Shown piece after piece: positions 1 to 8,014 of a stretch of 61,077 nucleotides of DNA (positions within the stretch are counted from its first letter, which is position 1; each line of letters opens with the position of its first letter). A model generated the notes under the pieces. It was given only the letters and a program-made list of their open reading frames with translations. It ran no database searches and had not been told where the DNA came from. This DNA comes from Candidatus Peribacteria bacterium. GTDB lineage: Bacteria; Patescibacteriota; Gracilibacteria; Peribacterales; Peribacteraceae. Position numbers and translations under genes: made by a program. The stretch covers positions 1 to 61,077 of the forward strand of contig JAQBQQ010000003.1 in assembly GCA_028286915.1 (NCBI GenBank). Direction: 5' to 3'.

Positions 1-1
1 G

Positions 2-160
2 TTCAGTGAACTTTCACCCAAGCACCTCCAGCAATTGCAGAGATTGGAAATGAAGCATACGGAAGACTGGAAAGACCTCCAGGCCATGAATGCTCAGCAG
101 AATGTGAAAGAGCAGGAGAAAGATCAAATGGAAGATATTCGCAAGCAGTTGGGACTTTAA
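2..160 (+). CDS. C-terminal end of a coiled-coil protein (5' truncated)
   Basis: An open frame enters from the window edge and runs 52 codons to a TAA. It is very rich in Gln, Glu, Lys and Leu (for example KEQEKDQMEDIRKQLGL at the end), as in an alpha-helical or coiled-coil tail. An intrinsic terminator follows 30 bases later on the same strand, which supports it as the true end of a transcribed gene. The family cannot be recognised from the tail alone. Confidence 0.55.
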   Translation, partial: FSELSPKHLQQLQRLEMKHTEDWKDLQAMNAQQNVKEQEKDQMEDIRKQLGL

Positions 161-189
161 ATGTAAGTAAGTCCGATGACGAATGAAGG

Positions 190-214
190 AGCCACGTTCA
201 CTCGTGGCTTTTTT
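190..214 (+). terminator. Intrinsic terminator after the truncated first gene
   Basis: A 7-bp stem AGCCACG/CGTGGCT with a short loop is followed directly by a run of T. It lies 30 bases after the stop of the partial upstream gene. Confidence 0.75.
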
Positions 215-324
215 AGTATAATCTCTCACTAATCACTATCGTCATTAACGGAGGCTGAAATCCACGCTTAACCTGGAAAGCAGGTGTCGCTCGAATAATC
301 AAAAAGTAATTTTATTCATATGTA

Positions 325-873
325 TTACACGTTCTGCCGAAAGACAATCACCAGCACTGCGCCCAGCACTATCAATAATATTCCTTTTACCAATCCCTTA
401 CCTATCAATGTGTGAACTGATGAAAGTAATAAAAATAAAAATGCCGCAAACGTAAAACTGAGGATGGTGGGAGACAGGAAGAACTCATCCAGATACGGAA
501 TCTCAAACGGTAGCGCTTTGGTAAACTGATACGAACCAAAAGCATAAATAAGGAAATACCAGGCCAGAAGCCAGCCGGCATACAGACGTATGGTTGTGGT
601 AACCGGCACGTATGTAGCCGCTGTATTTTTCACGCTCGGCGGTACGTTCTTCACCTTCGGCTTATCTGCTTTTTTCTCATCCACCAGGTGCCAAGGGGGG
701 GAGGGGGGAGGTGTGTGCGTTTTTTCAATTGGCGGTACAGTCGCCATTAATTCAATAATATCACCGCTCATCTCGGCTAATGCGGCGCGCGCAGACAAAA
801 CATCCGGGGCATCGATAATCCCATGTTCGGTGCTGCCATCCGGCAAGCGTAGTGCATACGAAAAACGTGGCAT
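325..873 (-). CDS. Membrane protein with a type II secretion F-like N-terminal segment
   Basis: The first ~50 residues (MPRFSYALRLPDGSTEHGII...) follow the pattern of the short N-terminal domain of GspF/PilC proteins: Y-A, a D-G turn, G-I-I-D-A and an Ala/Leu-rich helix. A Pro/Lys-rich linker follows, then about three hydrophobic segments (residues ~95-180). The rest of a GspF protein is absent, so it is not a secretion-system inner-membrane protein as it stands. The chosen start is the second Met, where the domain begins; an in-frame ATG lies 42 bases upstream (915). Function unknown, probably inner membrane. Confidence 0.6.
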   Translation of the reverse strand: MPRFSYALRLPDGSTEHGIIDAPDVLSARAALAEMSGDIIELMATVPPIEKTHTPPPSPPWHLVDEKKADKPKVKNVPPSVKNTAATYVPVTTTIRLYAGWLLAWYFLIYAFGSYQFTKALPFEIPYLDEFFLSPTILSFTFAAFLFLLLSSVHTLIGKGLVKGILLIVLGAVLVIVFRQNV

Positions 874-952
874 AGTTACATAGTAATGATAAACAGCAAA
901 AAGAGAACTTGTCATAGCTCTCAGTCTGTCATGCTAAGTAGCCCCGCACGTA

Positions 953-981
953 AAGGCACCCCTCGTTTTATGCGGGGTGCC
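953..981 (-). terminator. Hairpin terminator for the Ser-rich lipoprotein gene
   Basis: An 8-bp stem GGCACCCC/GGGGTGCC lies 21 bases beyond the stop of the minus-strand gene at 1002. Only three T follow on that strand, so termination may be weak. Confidence 0.55.
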
Positions 982-1001
982 CTATATGTTATCAATTATA
1001 T

Positions 1002-1979
1002 TTATCTGGAAGACGCAGACGATGCCGAAGATATAACTGACGACTGAGTCTGCACAGTCACGCCTTTGGTGATATTTTCCACTATCACACGCAATGCGCT
1101 TGGGGCAGTTATCTCTACGTGACGGTTCTCCGTCCAGGCACGGTAACCTGTTACAACTCCGCCGCTATCCTGCACCTGTCCGTCGGTGGCACCTTTGGAT
1201 TCCACCGTTCCGGACACCAAATTGACGGCAACCGGACCATCGCCAATGGCCAAAATATCTTCCGAACTCAGTTCCACATGCCAGAGCGATGTTGTCGTGG
1301 CACCGAATGATTTATACCAGGCGTTCTTGGGAACAGGAATGCAGAACCCGGCATGTGACGAACAGTACTGCTGATTCCAACTGGCAGCATCCATTTTAAA
1401 TTTCTGCATGGCGGCTACACGCGTCTGCATGGCATCCATGGCGGCGGCCGAACTTACCGCAACAGAAGAAACTGATGATGCGGAGGCAGCGGAAGAAGGC
1501 ACTGCGACAGGAACAGACGAAGTTTGAGCATTGGAAGAAGCCGATGACGACAAAGATGAAGCTTGCTCCGATGATATGGATGACCTTGTATCTACAATAG
1601 TAATGGAGCGTACGGAAACAATAGTTCCGCCGGCTTCCACGGTACTGCGCTGATCGCCCGTCAGCGTGACATGCTTTCCTACATAATCATCAAGATTGAC
1701 AGTTTTGCTTTCCAGAAGCACAAAGTCACCAGTTGATAAATTAAGACGATGCGTACCTTCCTGATAAATACTCATACCTGCCGGCTCAATGACACCTTCG
1801 TAGGACACATTTTCCACTACCGTCATGGATGAGGATGAAGAAGACGAACTGGAAACCACTTCTATGGAACTGGCGCTTGATTGAACACTGGCGTCCGGCA
1901 GAACAGTCTGGCCGGAGCGACATCCAACCATGGACAATGTCGCAAGAGTGAAGACGGAGAGAGTGACAGATCGGTTCAT
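1002..1979 (-). CDS. Ser-rich secreted lipoprotein
   Basis: 325 residues. The N terminus is a lipoprotein signal: short basic start, hydrophobic stretch, lipobox-like MVGC near residue 20. Two Ser-rich linkers (residues ~33-52 and ~130-180) flank a small beta-rich domain (YEGVIEPAGMSIYQEGTH...), which reads like a DUF5666/OB-type unit. A second globular region (~185-300) holds a Cys pair (QQYCSSHAGFCIP) that could form a disulfide. The Ser-Ala linkers match those of the GH6 protein and the SNase in this window, suggesting a common surface-display style. Likely anchored outside the cytoplasmic membrane; exact role unknown. Confidence 0.75.
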   Translation of the reverse strand: MNRSVTLSVFTLATLSMVGCRSGQTVLPDASVQSSASSIEVVSSSSSSSSSMTVVENVSYEGVIEPAGMSIYQEGTHRLNLSTGDFVLLESKTVNLDDYVGKHVTLTGDQRSTVEAGGTIVSVRSITIVDTRSSISSEQASSLSSSASSNAQTSSVPVAVPSSAASASSVSSVAVSSAAAMDAMQTRVAAMQKFKMDAASWNQQYCSSHAGFCIPVPKNAWYKSFGATTTSLWHVELSSEDILAIGDGPVAVNLVSGTVESKGATDGQVQDSGGVVTGYRAWTENRHVEITAPSALRVIVENITKGVTVQTQSSVISSASSASSR

Positions 1980-2008
1980 GGCAGAGTGATAAGAAGGAAA
2001 TGAATACG

Positions 2009-2749
2009 TTAGGACTTCAGAATGCCATCAATTGCAGACTGGAAGCTGGAGAGAGGAGCTGCACCGTCAATACTCACGCTTTTCTTGGTAGCATTATCTA
2101 TAATAAAGTTAGCAGGCGTTCCTTGTACACCGGCGGATACGCCGCCATTCTGTTGATCGGCAACTTTTTGTGCATACTTGCCGCTGGTCACGCAATCCTT
2201 GAATTTGGCTTCATTTACGCCAAATGTTTTAGCAACGGTAAGATAGGAATCTTCCGACATGGGATCCAGGGCGATAATAGCATCCAGATAATCCCAGAAC
2301 TTATCTTTTTTCTGTTCGACTAAACATTCCGTTGCCTCCGCAGCCTTTTGGGCAAAAGGATGAATGCTCTGGAGCGGGAAGTGACGGTACACCCAGTTCA
2401 CATCATTTGGATATAATTCCATAAGCTTCAACATGGTCGGGTGATGACGCTTACAATACGGACACTGAATATCTGAATATTCCACAATAGTCACTTTGGC
2501 ATTTTTAGGACCGCGAATACGGTCTGTGGCAACATCCACCGACGGGATGGGCTGGACGGCAGGGGCGGCAACGGGTGCGGCCGGCACATTGGCCGGAGCA
2601 GCTGGTGCATTATTGGCAACGACAGCTACGCCAACCGGTGCAACAGGGGAAAGAACACCTGTGGTACCGATAATAAAACCAATGATAACGCCGCCAAGAC
2701 CGGCAGAAATAGCAGGCCACGGATTGGAAGGATGCAGAGAATCGGACAT
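2009..2749 (-). CDS. Membrane-anchored DsbA-like thiol-disulfide oxidoreductase
   Basis: 246 residues from the chosen ATG; an ORF extension of 14 codons upstream looks like non-coding sequence. One transmembrane helix (residues ~13-35) is followed by an Ala/Pro-rich spacer and a thioredoxin-4/DsbA-type domain. The active site CPYC is at residues 96-99 and the cis-proline loop reads GVQGTPANF. This family catalyses dithiol oxidation or isomerisation on exported proteins. The DipZ-like protein at 15.0 kb could be a redox partner. CPR genomes commonly carry such anchored DsbA homologues. Confidence 0.88.
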   Translation of the reverse strand: MSDSLHPSNPWPAISAGLGGVIIGFIIGTTGVLSPVAPVGVAVVANNAPAAPANVPAAPVAAPAVQPIPSVDVATDRIRGPKNAKVTIVEYSDIQCPYCKRHHPTMLKLMELYPNDVNWVYRHFPLQSIHPFAQKAAEATECLVEQKKDKFWDYLDAIIALDPMSEDSYLTVAKTFGVNEAKFKDCVTSGKYAQKVADQQNGGVSAGVQGTPANFIIDNATKKSVSIDGAAPLSSFQSAIDGILKS

Positions 2750-2922
2750 GGCAATAAAAGAGAAAAAGAAACGAATACAAAACGAATACAAAATGGAAAA
2801 TAAATTCTACAGCAACCGCCTGCCACATGCGCCATTCCGATTTGACAATCAAAGGTGAAAATGTCGAATGATAAAAATCAATGACCTTTCCGGCCTCACA
2901 CGTTTATATTGGAAAATAATTG

Positions 2923-3285
2923 CTACAGTAAATATTTTTGAATATTCGGCCACAATTCATCTTCATCCATATCGCTTTTTACCAGGTAGTCTTTGGCACC
3001 AAGTTCAATACACTTTGATTGATCAAGCTCATCGCTAAGATTGGACAGAATGATAACAGGAAAATTGAACGAATTCTGCCGCAAAAATGCCAGCACGCTG
3101 TACCCGTCACGCTTGGGCATAAGCAAGTCCAGTAGCAGCAAATCGGGTGGAGATTTTTGAATTTCCGCAACGGCATCATCACCATTGGATACGACGATAA
3201 CATGTACCTGGTGTTCTTCCAGGCCCAATTGGATCGTTTCCCGTAAGAAAGGCTCATCCTCGGCTACTAAAATAGTTTTCATCAT
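2923..3285 (-). CDS. REC-only response regulator paired with histidine kinase
   Basis: 120 residues, a single receiver domain with no output domain. Acidic pocket ED at 9-11, phospho-acceptor D53 in LLLLDLLMP, Ser/Thr switch near 81 and conserved K103 in the DYLVKSD motif. Its ATG overlaps the kinase stop codon in an ATGA arrangement (4 bp), so the two are translationally coupled. Without an effector it must act through protein contacts or as part of a phosphorelay. A close paralogue of identical length and residue spacing lies at 17230-17592. Confidence 0.93.
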   Translation of the reverse strand: MMKTILVAEDEPFLRETIQLGLEEHQVHVIVVSNGDDAVAEIQKSPPDLLLLDLLMPKRDGYSVLAFLRQNSFNFPVIILSNLSDELDQSKCIELGAKDYLVKSDMDEDELWPNIQKYLL

Positions 3286-5501
3286 ACGGAAGCTGGAAGT
3301 ATGAACGGAAGTGTGACAGAAAAAGTAGTGCCTTCGCCTTCCTCGGACACGAAGGATACAGAACTATGCAGCAATTTTGCCATAATAAATGCAAGATACA
3401 ACCCCAGGCCGGTTCCATCAGGCTGGCGGAGAATGGCATTATCTGCCCGAAAGAACTTCTGGAAAATACGCTCCTGCTGATGAGCCGGAATACCGACACC
3501 GGTATCTATGACTTGAATTTCCAAGTGATGGGACGCACGCACCAGATTCACGCGTATCGAGCCGTTCTCCTTCGTGTACTGAATGGAATTCCTGATCAGA
3601 TTGGAAATAATTTCCTTGAGGAGTTGCCCGTCTGTCTCTATGACCGGATCACCCTCAACTGACAACAAAAAATTCAGATGTTTCTCTTCGCAAATTGCAG
3701 CCGACTCTTCATGAATATCCTCAATAAGCGTCGCCACATTCACCTTCATGGATTTTGGCAGAATATGGCCCGCTTCTACCCGCGAGACGGTAAGCATGGC
3801 ATTAATGGTATCGGCCATGACGACAGTGGCATTCCTGGCTGCGGAAAGCATATTTCTGTGTGAATCCTGCAAAAAATTCTCCGCTTTCTGCAAACGGCCA
3901 AGCGCCCAGCGAATAGTGGTAAGCGGCGTTCGCAGCTGATGGCTTGCGAGCGACATAAATTCGGATTTCGCCGCATCTATACGCTTATCCCGCGTTACGT
4001 CTCTGTACAGAAAAATCTGCCCCAAAAATGTTTGATCATCCATAATAGGGACGTAGTCACGAAATAAAATGCGTCCGTCTCTCAACAAAATCTCCTGATT
4101 CAACACCAGCTGACGATTCTGGAATATTGCATGAAATGTTTCGGTGTATTCAGCCGGCTGCTGCACGACACTTTGCAGGCTGTCTAAAAATTCAAAGTAA
4201 TGACGACCTACCAGTGCATGCGGCGTATCCGACAGTTTAAAAAAATCACAAAAATTCTGATTTACCTCAATAATATAATTTTTCTCGTCCAATACGAGGG
4301 CACCCATAGGAAGCTGGGCGATGACATTTTTAAAACGCTGGAGCGAAGCACGATCCTGTTTTTGCGATATTTGCAGCGCATGTGTCCGTTGCTCCACTTT
4401 TTGCTCCAGCACTTCATTCAAATGCCGTACTTCTTTTTCTACGCGTATCCGCTCCTCAATCTCGAATTGCGCCTCTCTGTATAACCGGGCATTTTCAATA
4501 GCCAGTGCCGCTCGTCCGCCAAGGTTCTCCGCAAATTTTAAATCCTCTGTTCTGTAATTTTTATTTGATTCGGCAGCTATGAAAGAAATCGTGCCAAGAA
4601 CTTTTCCATTCGCCACCATAGGAACGATCATAACGGACCGCATGCCGAGTTCCCGCAAAATAGCCAAGTGCTCGTCATTTTGGGCGGACATCTTCACCAT
4701 GTCATCACTAATATCCGTATACAGTTCGGGTACCCCCGATTTAAACACACCATACACACCGGAATGTTCATCCGGACTATGGGGGTATTTTTTATCCAGG
4801 TCCCGTGCCCACTTCACTTTTTGGGGATTTACGTGTTCCACGGCTACGTTCTGCGCAATGCCTTTGTTGTCCACAATATGTACAACGCACCAATCGGCAA
4901 ATTTAGGCACAACCAGGCGGGCCAGCGAAACAAGTGTTGTCGTATAATCCAATGACGAGGAAAGAATGGACGTGGCGTCAGATAGAAACAGTGCATTTTC
5001 TTCGTTTCGCTTTCGTTCAGTCAGATCATGAAAAATATTAATAACGTATTCTACTTGTCCTTGTGCGTCTTTTACCGGAGTGGATTTTAGCAATGACCAG
5101 CGTTCTTCGCCGGTTGCCCGTATACGAAATTGCAGTAGCTGCTCGGACGGATTTCCCATCAATGCCAACCTTGATGGCATGTTCTGCATAGGCAAAGATT
5201 TACCGTGCTCATCAAAGATTTCAAATTTCCCCATAATATTCTCCACCGGCTCATGAAGTAACTCTTCCGCGGAAGCGTAACCGGTAACAAGTGCAGCCGG
5301 CTCATTGGCATATATAAGCGTTCCATCCGGCGCCTGCAGCGTAATTCCATCGGCAATGCCGCGCAAAATAAGCTCCAAACGCTCTTTGGAAAATTCCAAA
5401 GTCGGCAGCAGGGGAAAAGAAAGGGGACTCATAAGCCGTTCTGCCGTTTTTTTGATTACAGAAGATACGGCAATACGCTTTGGAAGAGGCGGAGTGGACA
5501 T
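3282..5501 (-). CDS. Soluble hybrid-sensor histidine kinase (PAS-GAF-PAS-HisKA-HATPase)
   Basis: 739 residues from the ATG; a GTG three codons upstream (5510) is the alternative. Domains in order: PAS (~40-165), GAF (~180-345), a coiled-coil linker, a second PAS (~390-510), HisKA with phospho-acceptor H521 in SHQLRTP, and an HATPase with N box (NLIRNSIQYT), G1 (DTGVGIP), F box and G2 (GTGLGL). No transmembrane helix is visible, so it senses a cytoplasmic signal. It is co-transcribed with the REC protein and divergent from the polysaccharide locus, with about 200 bases between the starts; control of that locus is possible but not shown. Confidence 0.93.
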   Translation of the reverse strand: MSTPPLPKRIAVSSVIKKTAERLMSPLSFPLLPTLEFSKERLELILRGIADGITLQAPDGTLIYANEPAALVTGYASAEELLHEPVENIMGKFEIFDEHGKSLPMQNMPSRLALMGNPSEQLLQFRIRATGEERWSLLKSTPVKDAQGQVEYVINIFHDLTERKRNEENALFLSDATSILSSSLDYTTTLVSLARLVVPKFADWCVVHIVDNKGIAQNVAVEHVNPQKVKWARDLDKKYPHSPDEHSGVYGVFKSGVPELYTDISDDMVKMSAQNDEHLAILRELGMRSVMIVPMVANGKVLGTISFIAAESNKNYRTEDLKFAENLGGRAALAIENARLYREAQFEIEERIRVEKEVRHLNEVLEQKVEQRTHALQISQKQDRASLQRFKNVIAQLPMGALVLDEKNYIIEVNQNFCDFFKLSDTPHALVGRHYFEFLDSLQSVVQQPAEYTETFHAIFQNRQLVLNQEILLRDGRILFRDYVPIMDDQTFLGQIFLYRDVTRDKRIDAAKSEFMSLASHQLRTPLTTIRWALGRLQKAENFLQDSHRNMLSAARNATVVMADTINAMLTVSRVEAGHILPKSMKVNVATLIEDIHEESAAICEEKHLNFLLSVEGDPVIETDGQLLKEIISNLIRNSIQYTKENGSIRVNLVRASHHLEIQVIDTGVGIPAHQQERIFQKFFRADNAILRQPDGTGLGLYLAFIMAKLLHSSVSFVSEEGEGTTFSVTLPFILPASV

Positions 5502-5698
5502 AAATGACACAGGAGAATAGCACTTTTTGTACGTTCGTATCCATTACACTTTCCGGAAAGATTGTAATCGGCCCCGAAACGATATCAAGAACATATGTCA
5601 ATAAATTTGTTGTAAGACTGAAAATCCAATCGCGTCAACGATGGCGCACGGCAGAAAGTTCGCGCACACATTCTCATAATCCAATTTTCTCCTCACCC

Positions 5699-8014
5699 AT
5701 GGACCACCCATTCTCCGCACTGGATACCGAACTGGATACAGAAGCAGCATATGCAACAAGCAAATCGCTAAAATCAGCGTCTGATAATGATGCTGATTTG
5801 CAGCCCGACAATTTTTCGCTGCCGAGCACAGACAAGCATACGCCACTGCTCGTCAGTATTGTGGTACCTGTTTTTAACGAACGGGAGACGCTGCCGCTGC
5901 TGCTTTCGCGGCTGCAACGCACCATGGCACACACAAATTATCATGTCGAAATTATTATCGTGGATGATCATTCCAATGACGGTACACGCGAATTTTTGCA
6001 AAACCATACGAATACGAACTCTGTTCATGTGCTGCGCAAACGTGGCAAGCGCGGAAAATCCTATTCGCTAATTGAAGGATTTCGCCGCGCCAAAGGCGAT
6101 GTCATCGCTATGATTGACGGCGATCTGCAATACCCGCCGGAAGCGATTCCTGCCATGGTTCGCACATTGCAAAAGGTGGATATAGTGGTAGCCAAGCGCA
6201 TGCGCTTCAAAACATCCAGACTGCGCAATACGCTCAGCTACTTGTTCCGGCTGGTCTTCGGACGCATACTGCTGGGGCTGAATGTCGACGTGCAATCCGG
6301 TCTGAAAGTGTTTCGCAAAGAAATTCTGGACACGGTGGAACTAAAAACATCAGCCTGGGGTTTTGATTATCAATTCCTCTATAAGGCCAGGCGGATGGGC
6401 TACACCGTGGGAGAGAAAGAAATTATTTTTGAAGAACGGAAATTCGGGCACAGCCATGTAAAGACCATCAGTACAGCTTTAGAGCTGGCATGGGGCGCTT
6501 TGCGGCTAAGGCTGTCTTATATTCCCCGGGATCTGTTCGCTTTTCTGTACTACCCGCATGCGTCGGAGCATGAAGTAAAAAACGAACACAATACGACAGA
6601 CTACTTATTTTTGCCCGATATCCAAAGCAGCAAAAAACACATCTATAAAGAAACGGTTTCGCTTGCTGTCGTATCGCTCCTTATTATGTCTGCCATTATT
6701 GGCGCGTTAAGCTATGTGCTCCGTAGTTCGCCGCTCGTTATTCTGTCCGGCATTCTCTCGGTAGTCTATCTGGGGCTCATCGGCTTTAAGCTGTACGTCG
6801 TCCACCAGTCACTCAATCGCAAGCTTCTGTCATTCAGCAGGCGCGATGTAGCGGCCATTAAAGATGAGGATTTGCCGCTATATACCATTCTGATTCCTCT
6901 CTATAAGGAAGCCGAGGTCATTCCGCAGATTGTCAAAGCCATGACAAGCATTGATTATCCAACCGATAAACTGGAGATTCTTATTACCGTAGAGGAATAC
7001 GATCACGAGACGATCGATGCCATACGGCAGGCCAATATGCCGCCGCACTTCCGCATGCTTACGCTGCCGGACGTGCAACCCAAGTCCAAGCCAAAAGCGC
7101 TGAATGTGGCGTTCAGTCACACCCATGGCGAATTTTTCGTTATCTATGACGCGGAAATCATCCCGGATGCCGATCAACTGAAGAAAGCCTATCTTGCCTT
7201 CCGGAAAGACAGGTCGCTTGCCTGCGTACAGACACGTCTGGATCATTATAATTTAAACCAGAACTGGATCACCAAACTTTTCAACGCCGAGTTTTCCTTC
7301 TATTACGACTTATTTTTACCCGGCTTGCAAAAACTGGGGTACCCGTTGCCGCTGTCGGGCCACAGCACACATTTCCGGCGGCAGGTATTGGCGGATATCG
7401 GCCTGTGGGACCCGTACAATATGACCGAGGACTGCGACGTGGGTATTCGCCTGGCGCGCAAGGGCTACAAAACGGAAATCCTTGATTCCCTGAGCCAGGA
7501 AGAAGCCACGTGCACCTTTGATTCATGGGTAAAGCAACGCTCGCGCTGGATGAAAGGCTTCATTCAAACAGCCATTGTGCACTTGCGTCACCCTGTCCGC
7601 TTTAAAAATGAACTCGGCAGCTGGAAAAACTTCGGCGCCTTCCTGCTTATTGTGCCGGGCAGCGTGGTGATGAACGTATTAAATCTTTTCTACTGGGGGC
7701 TGCTCGTATTATGGTTTACCACTCACTCGCCGGTTATCCAGTTACTATTCCCGCGATTTATTTTGTACTTTTCTCTGCTGTCATTCGTATTGGGCAACTT
7801 CATGTTCACGTATTTGAATCTGATCGGTTCGTATAAACGCAAGCGGTTTTCTATGGTGAAGTACAGCCTGCTCTCATTTGTCTATTGGCTTATGCTGGCT
7901 TATGCCGGCATTCGGGCAACGATTCAGCTCTTTACGAGCCCGCATCGTTGGGAGAAGACCACTCATGGCACCCATCTCCTCCCAAACTCCCTCTATGCAG
8001 TCCCCGTCTCGTAG
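5699..8014 (+). CDS. Double glycosyltransferase: DPM-like GT2 fused to cellulose-synthase-like GT2
   Basis: 771 residues from the chosen ATG; the ORF extends upstream without protein-like character. The first GT2 domain (~45-270) resembles dolichyl/polyprenyl-phosphate sugar transferases (VSIVVPVFNE, IIVDDHSNDGT, MIDGDLQYPPE). Two transmembrane helices (~320-375) lead to a second GT2 domain (~395-640) with the processive-synthase motifs: YDAEI, TEDCDVG and KQRSRW (QxxRW). It ends with four membrane spans and the typical SPHRWEKTTHG tail. No PilZ domain is present. The first domain may charge a lipid carrier and the second polymerise, but donor and product cannot be read from sequence. It overlaps the next gene by 50 bases. 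Confidence 0.9.
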   Translation: MDHPFSALDTELDTEAAYATSKSLKSASDNDADLQPDNFSLPSTDKHTPLLVSIVVPVFNERETLPLLLSRLQRTMAHTNYHVEIIIVDDHSNDGTREFLQNHTNTNSVHVLRKRGKRGKSYSLIEGFRRAKGDVIAMIDGDLQYPPEAIPAMVRTLQKVDIVVAKRMRFKTSRLRNTLSYLFRLVFGRILLGLNVDVQSGLKVFRKEILDTVELKTSAWGFDYQFLYKARRMGYTVGEKEIIFEERKFGHSHVKTISTALELAWGALRLRLSYIPRDLFAFLYYPHASEHEVKNEHNTTDYLFLPDIQSSKKHIYKETVSLAVVSLLIMSAIIGALSYVLRSSPLVILSGILSVVYLGLIGFKLYVVHQSLNRKLLSFSRRDVAAIKDEDLPLYTILIPLYKEAEVIPQIVKAMTSIDYPTDKLEILITVEEYDHETIDAIRQANMPPHFRMLTLPDVQPKSKPKALNVAFSHTHGEFFVIYDAEIIPDADQLKKAYLAFRKDRSLACVQTRLDHYNLNQNWITKLFNAEFSFYYDLFLPGLQKLGYPLPLSGHSTHFRRQVLADIGLWDPYNMTEDCDVGIRLARKGYKTEILDSLSQEEATCTFDSWVKQRSRWMKGFIQTAIVHLRHPVRFKNELGSWKNFGAFLLIVPGSVVMNVLNLFYWGLLVLWFTTHSPVIQLLFPRFILYFSLLSFVLGNFMFTYLNLIGSYKRKRFSMVKYSLLSFVYWLMLAYAGIRATIQLFTSPHRWEKTTHGTHLLPNSLYAVPVS

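Noticed and set aside
590-883. 97-codon plus-strand frame opposite the F-like membrane protein
   Set aside because: Antisense frame without start signal; the minus-strand protein has clear domain and membrane patterns.
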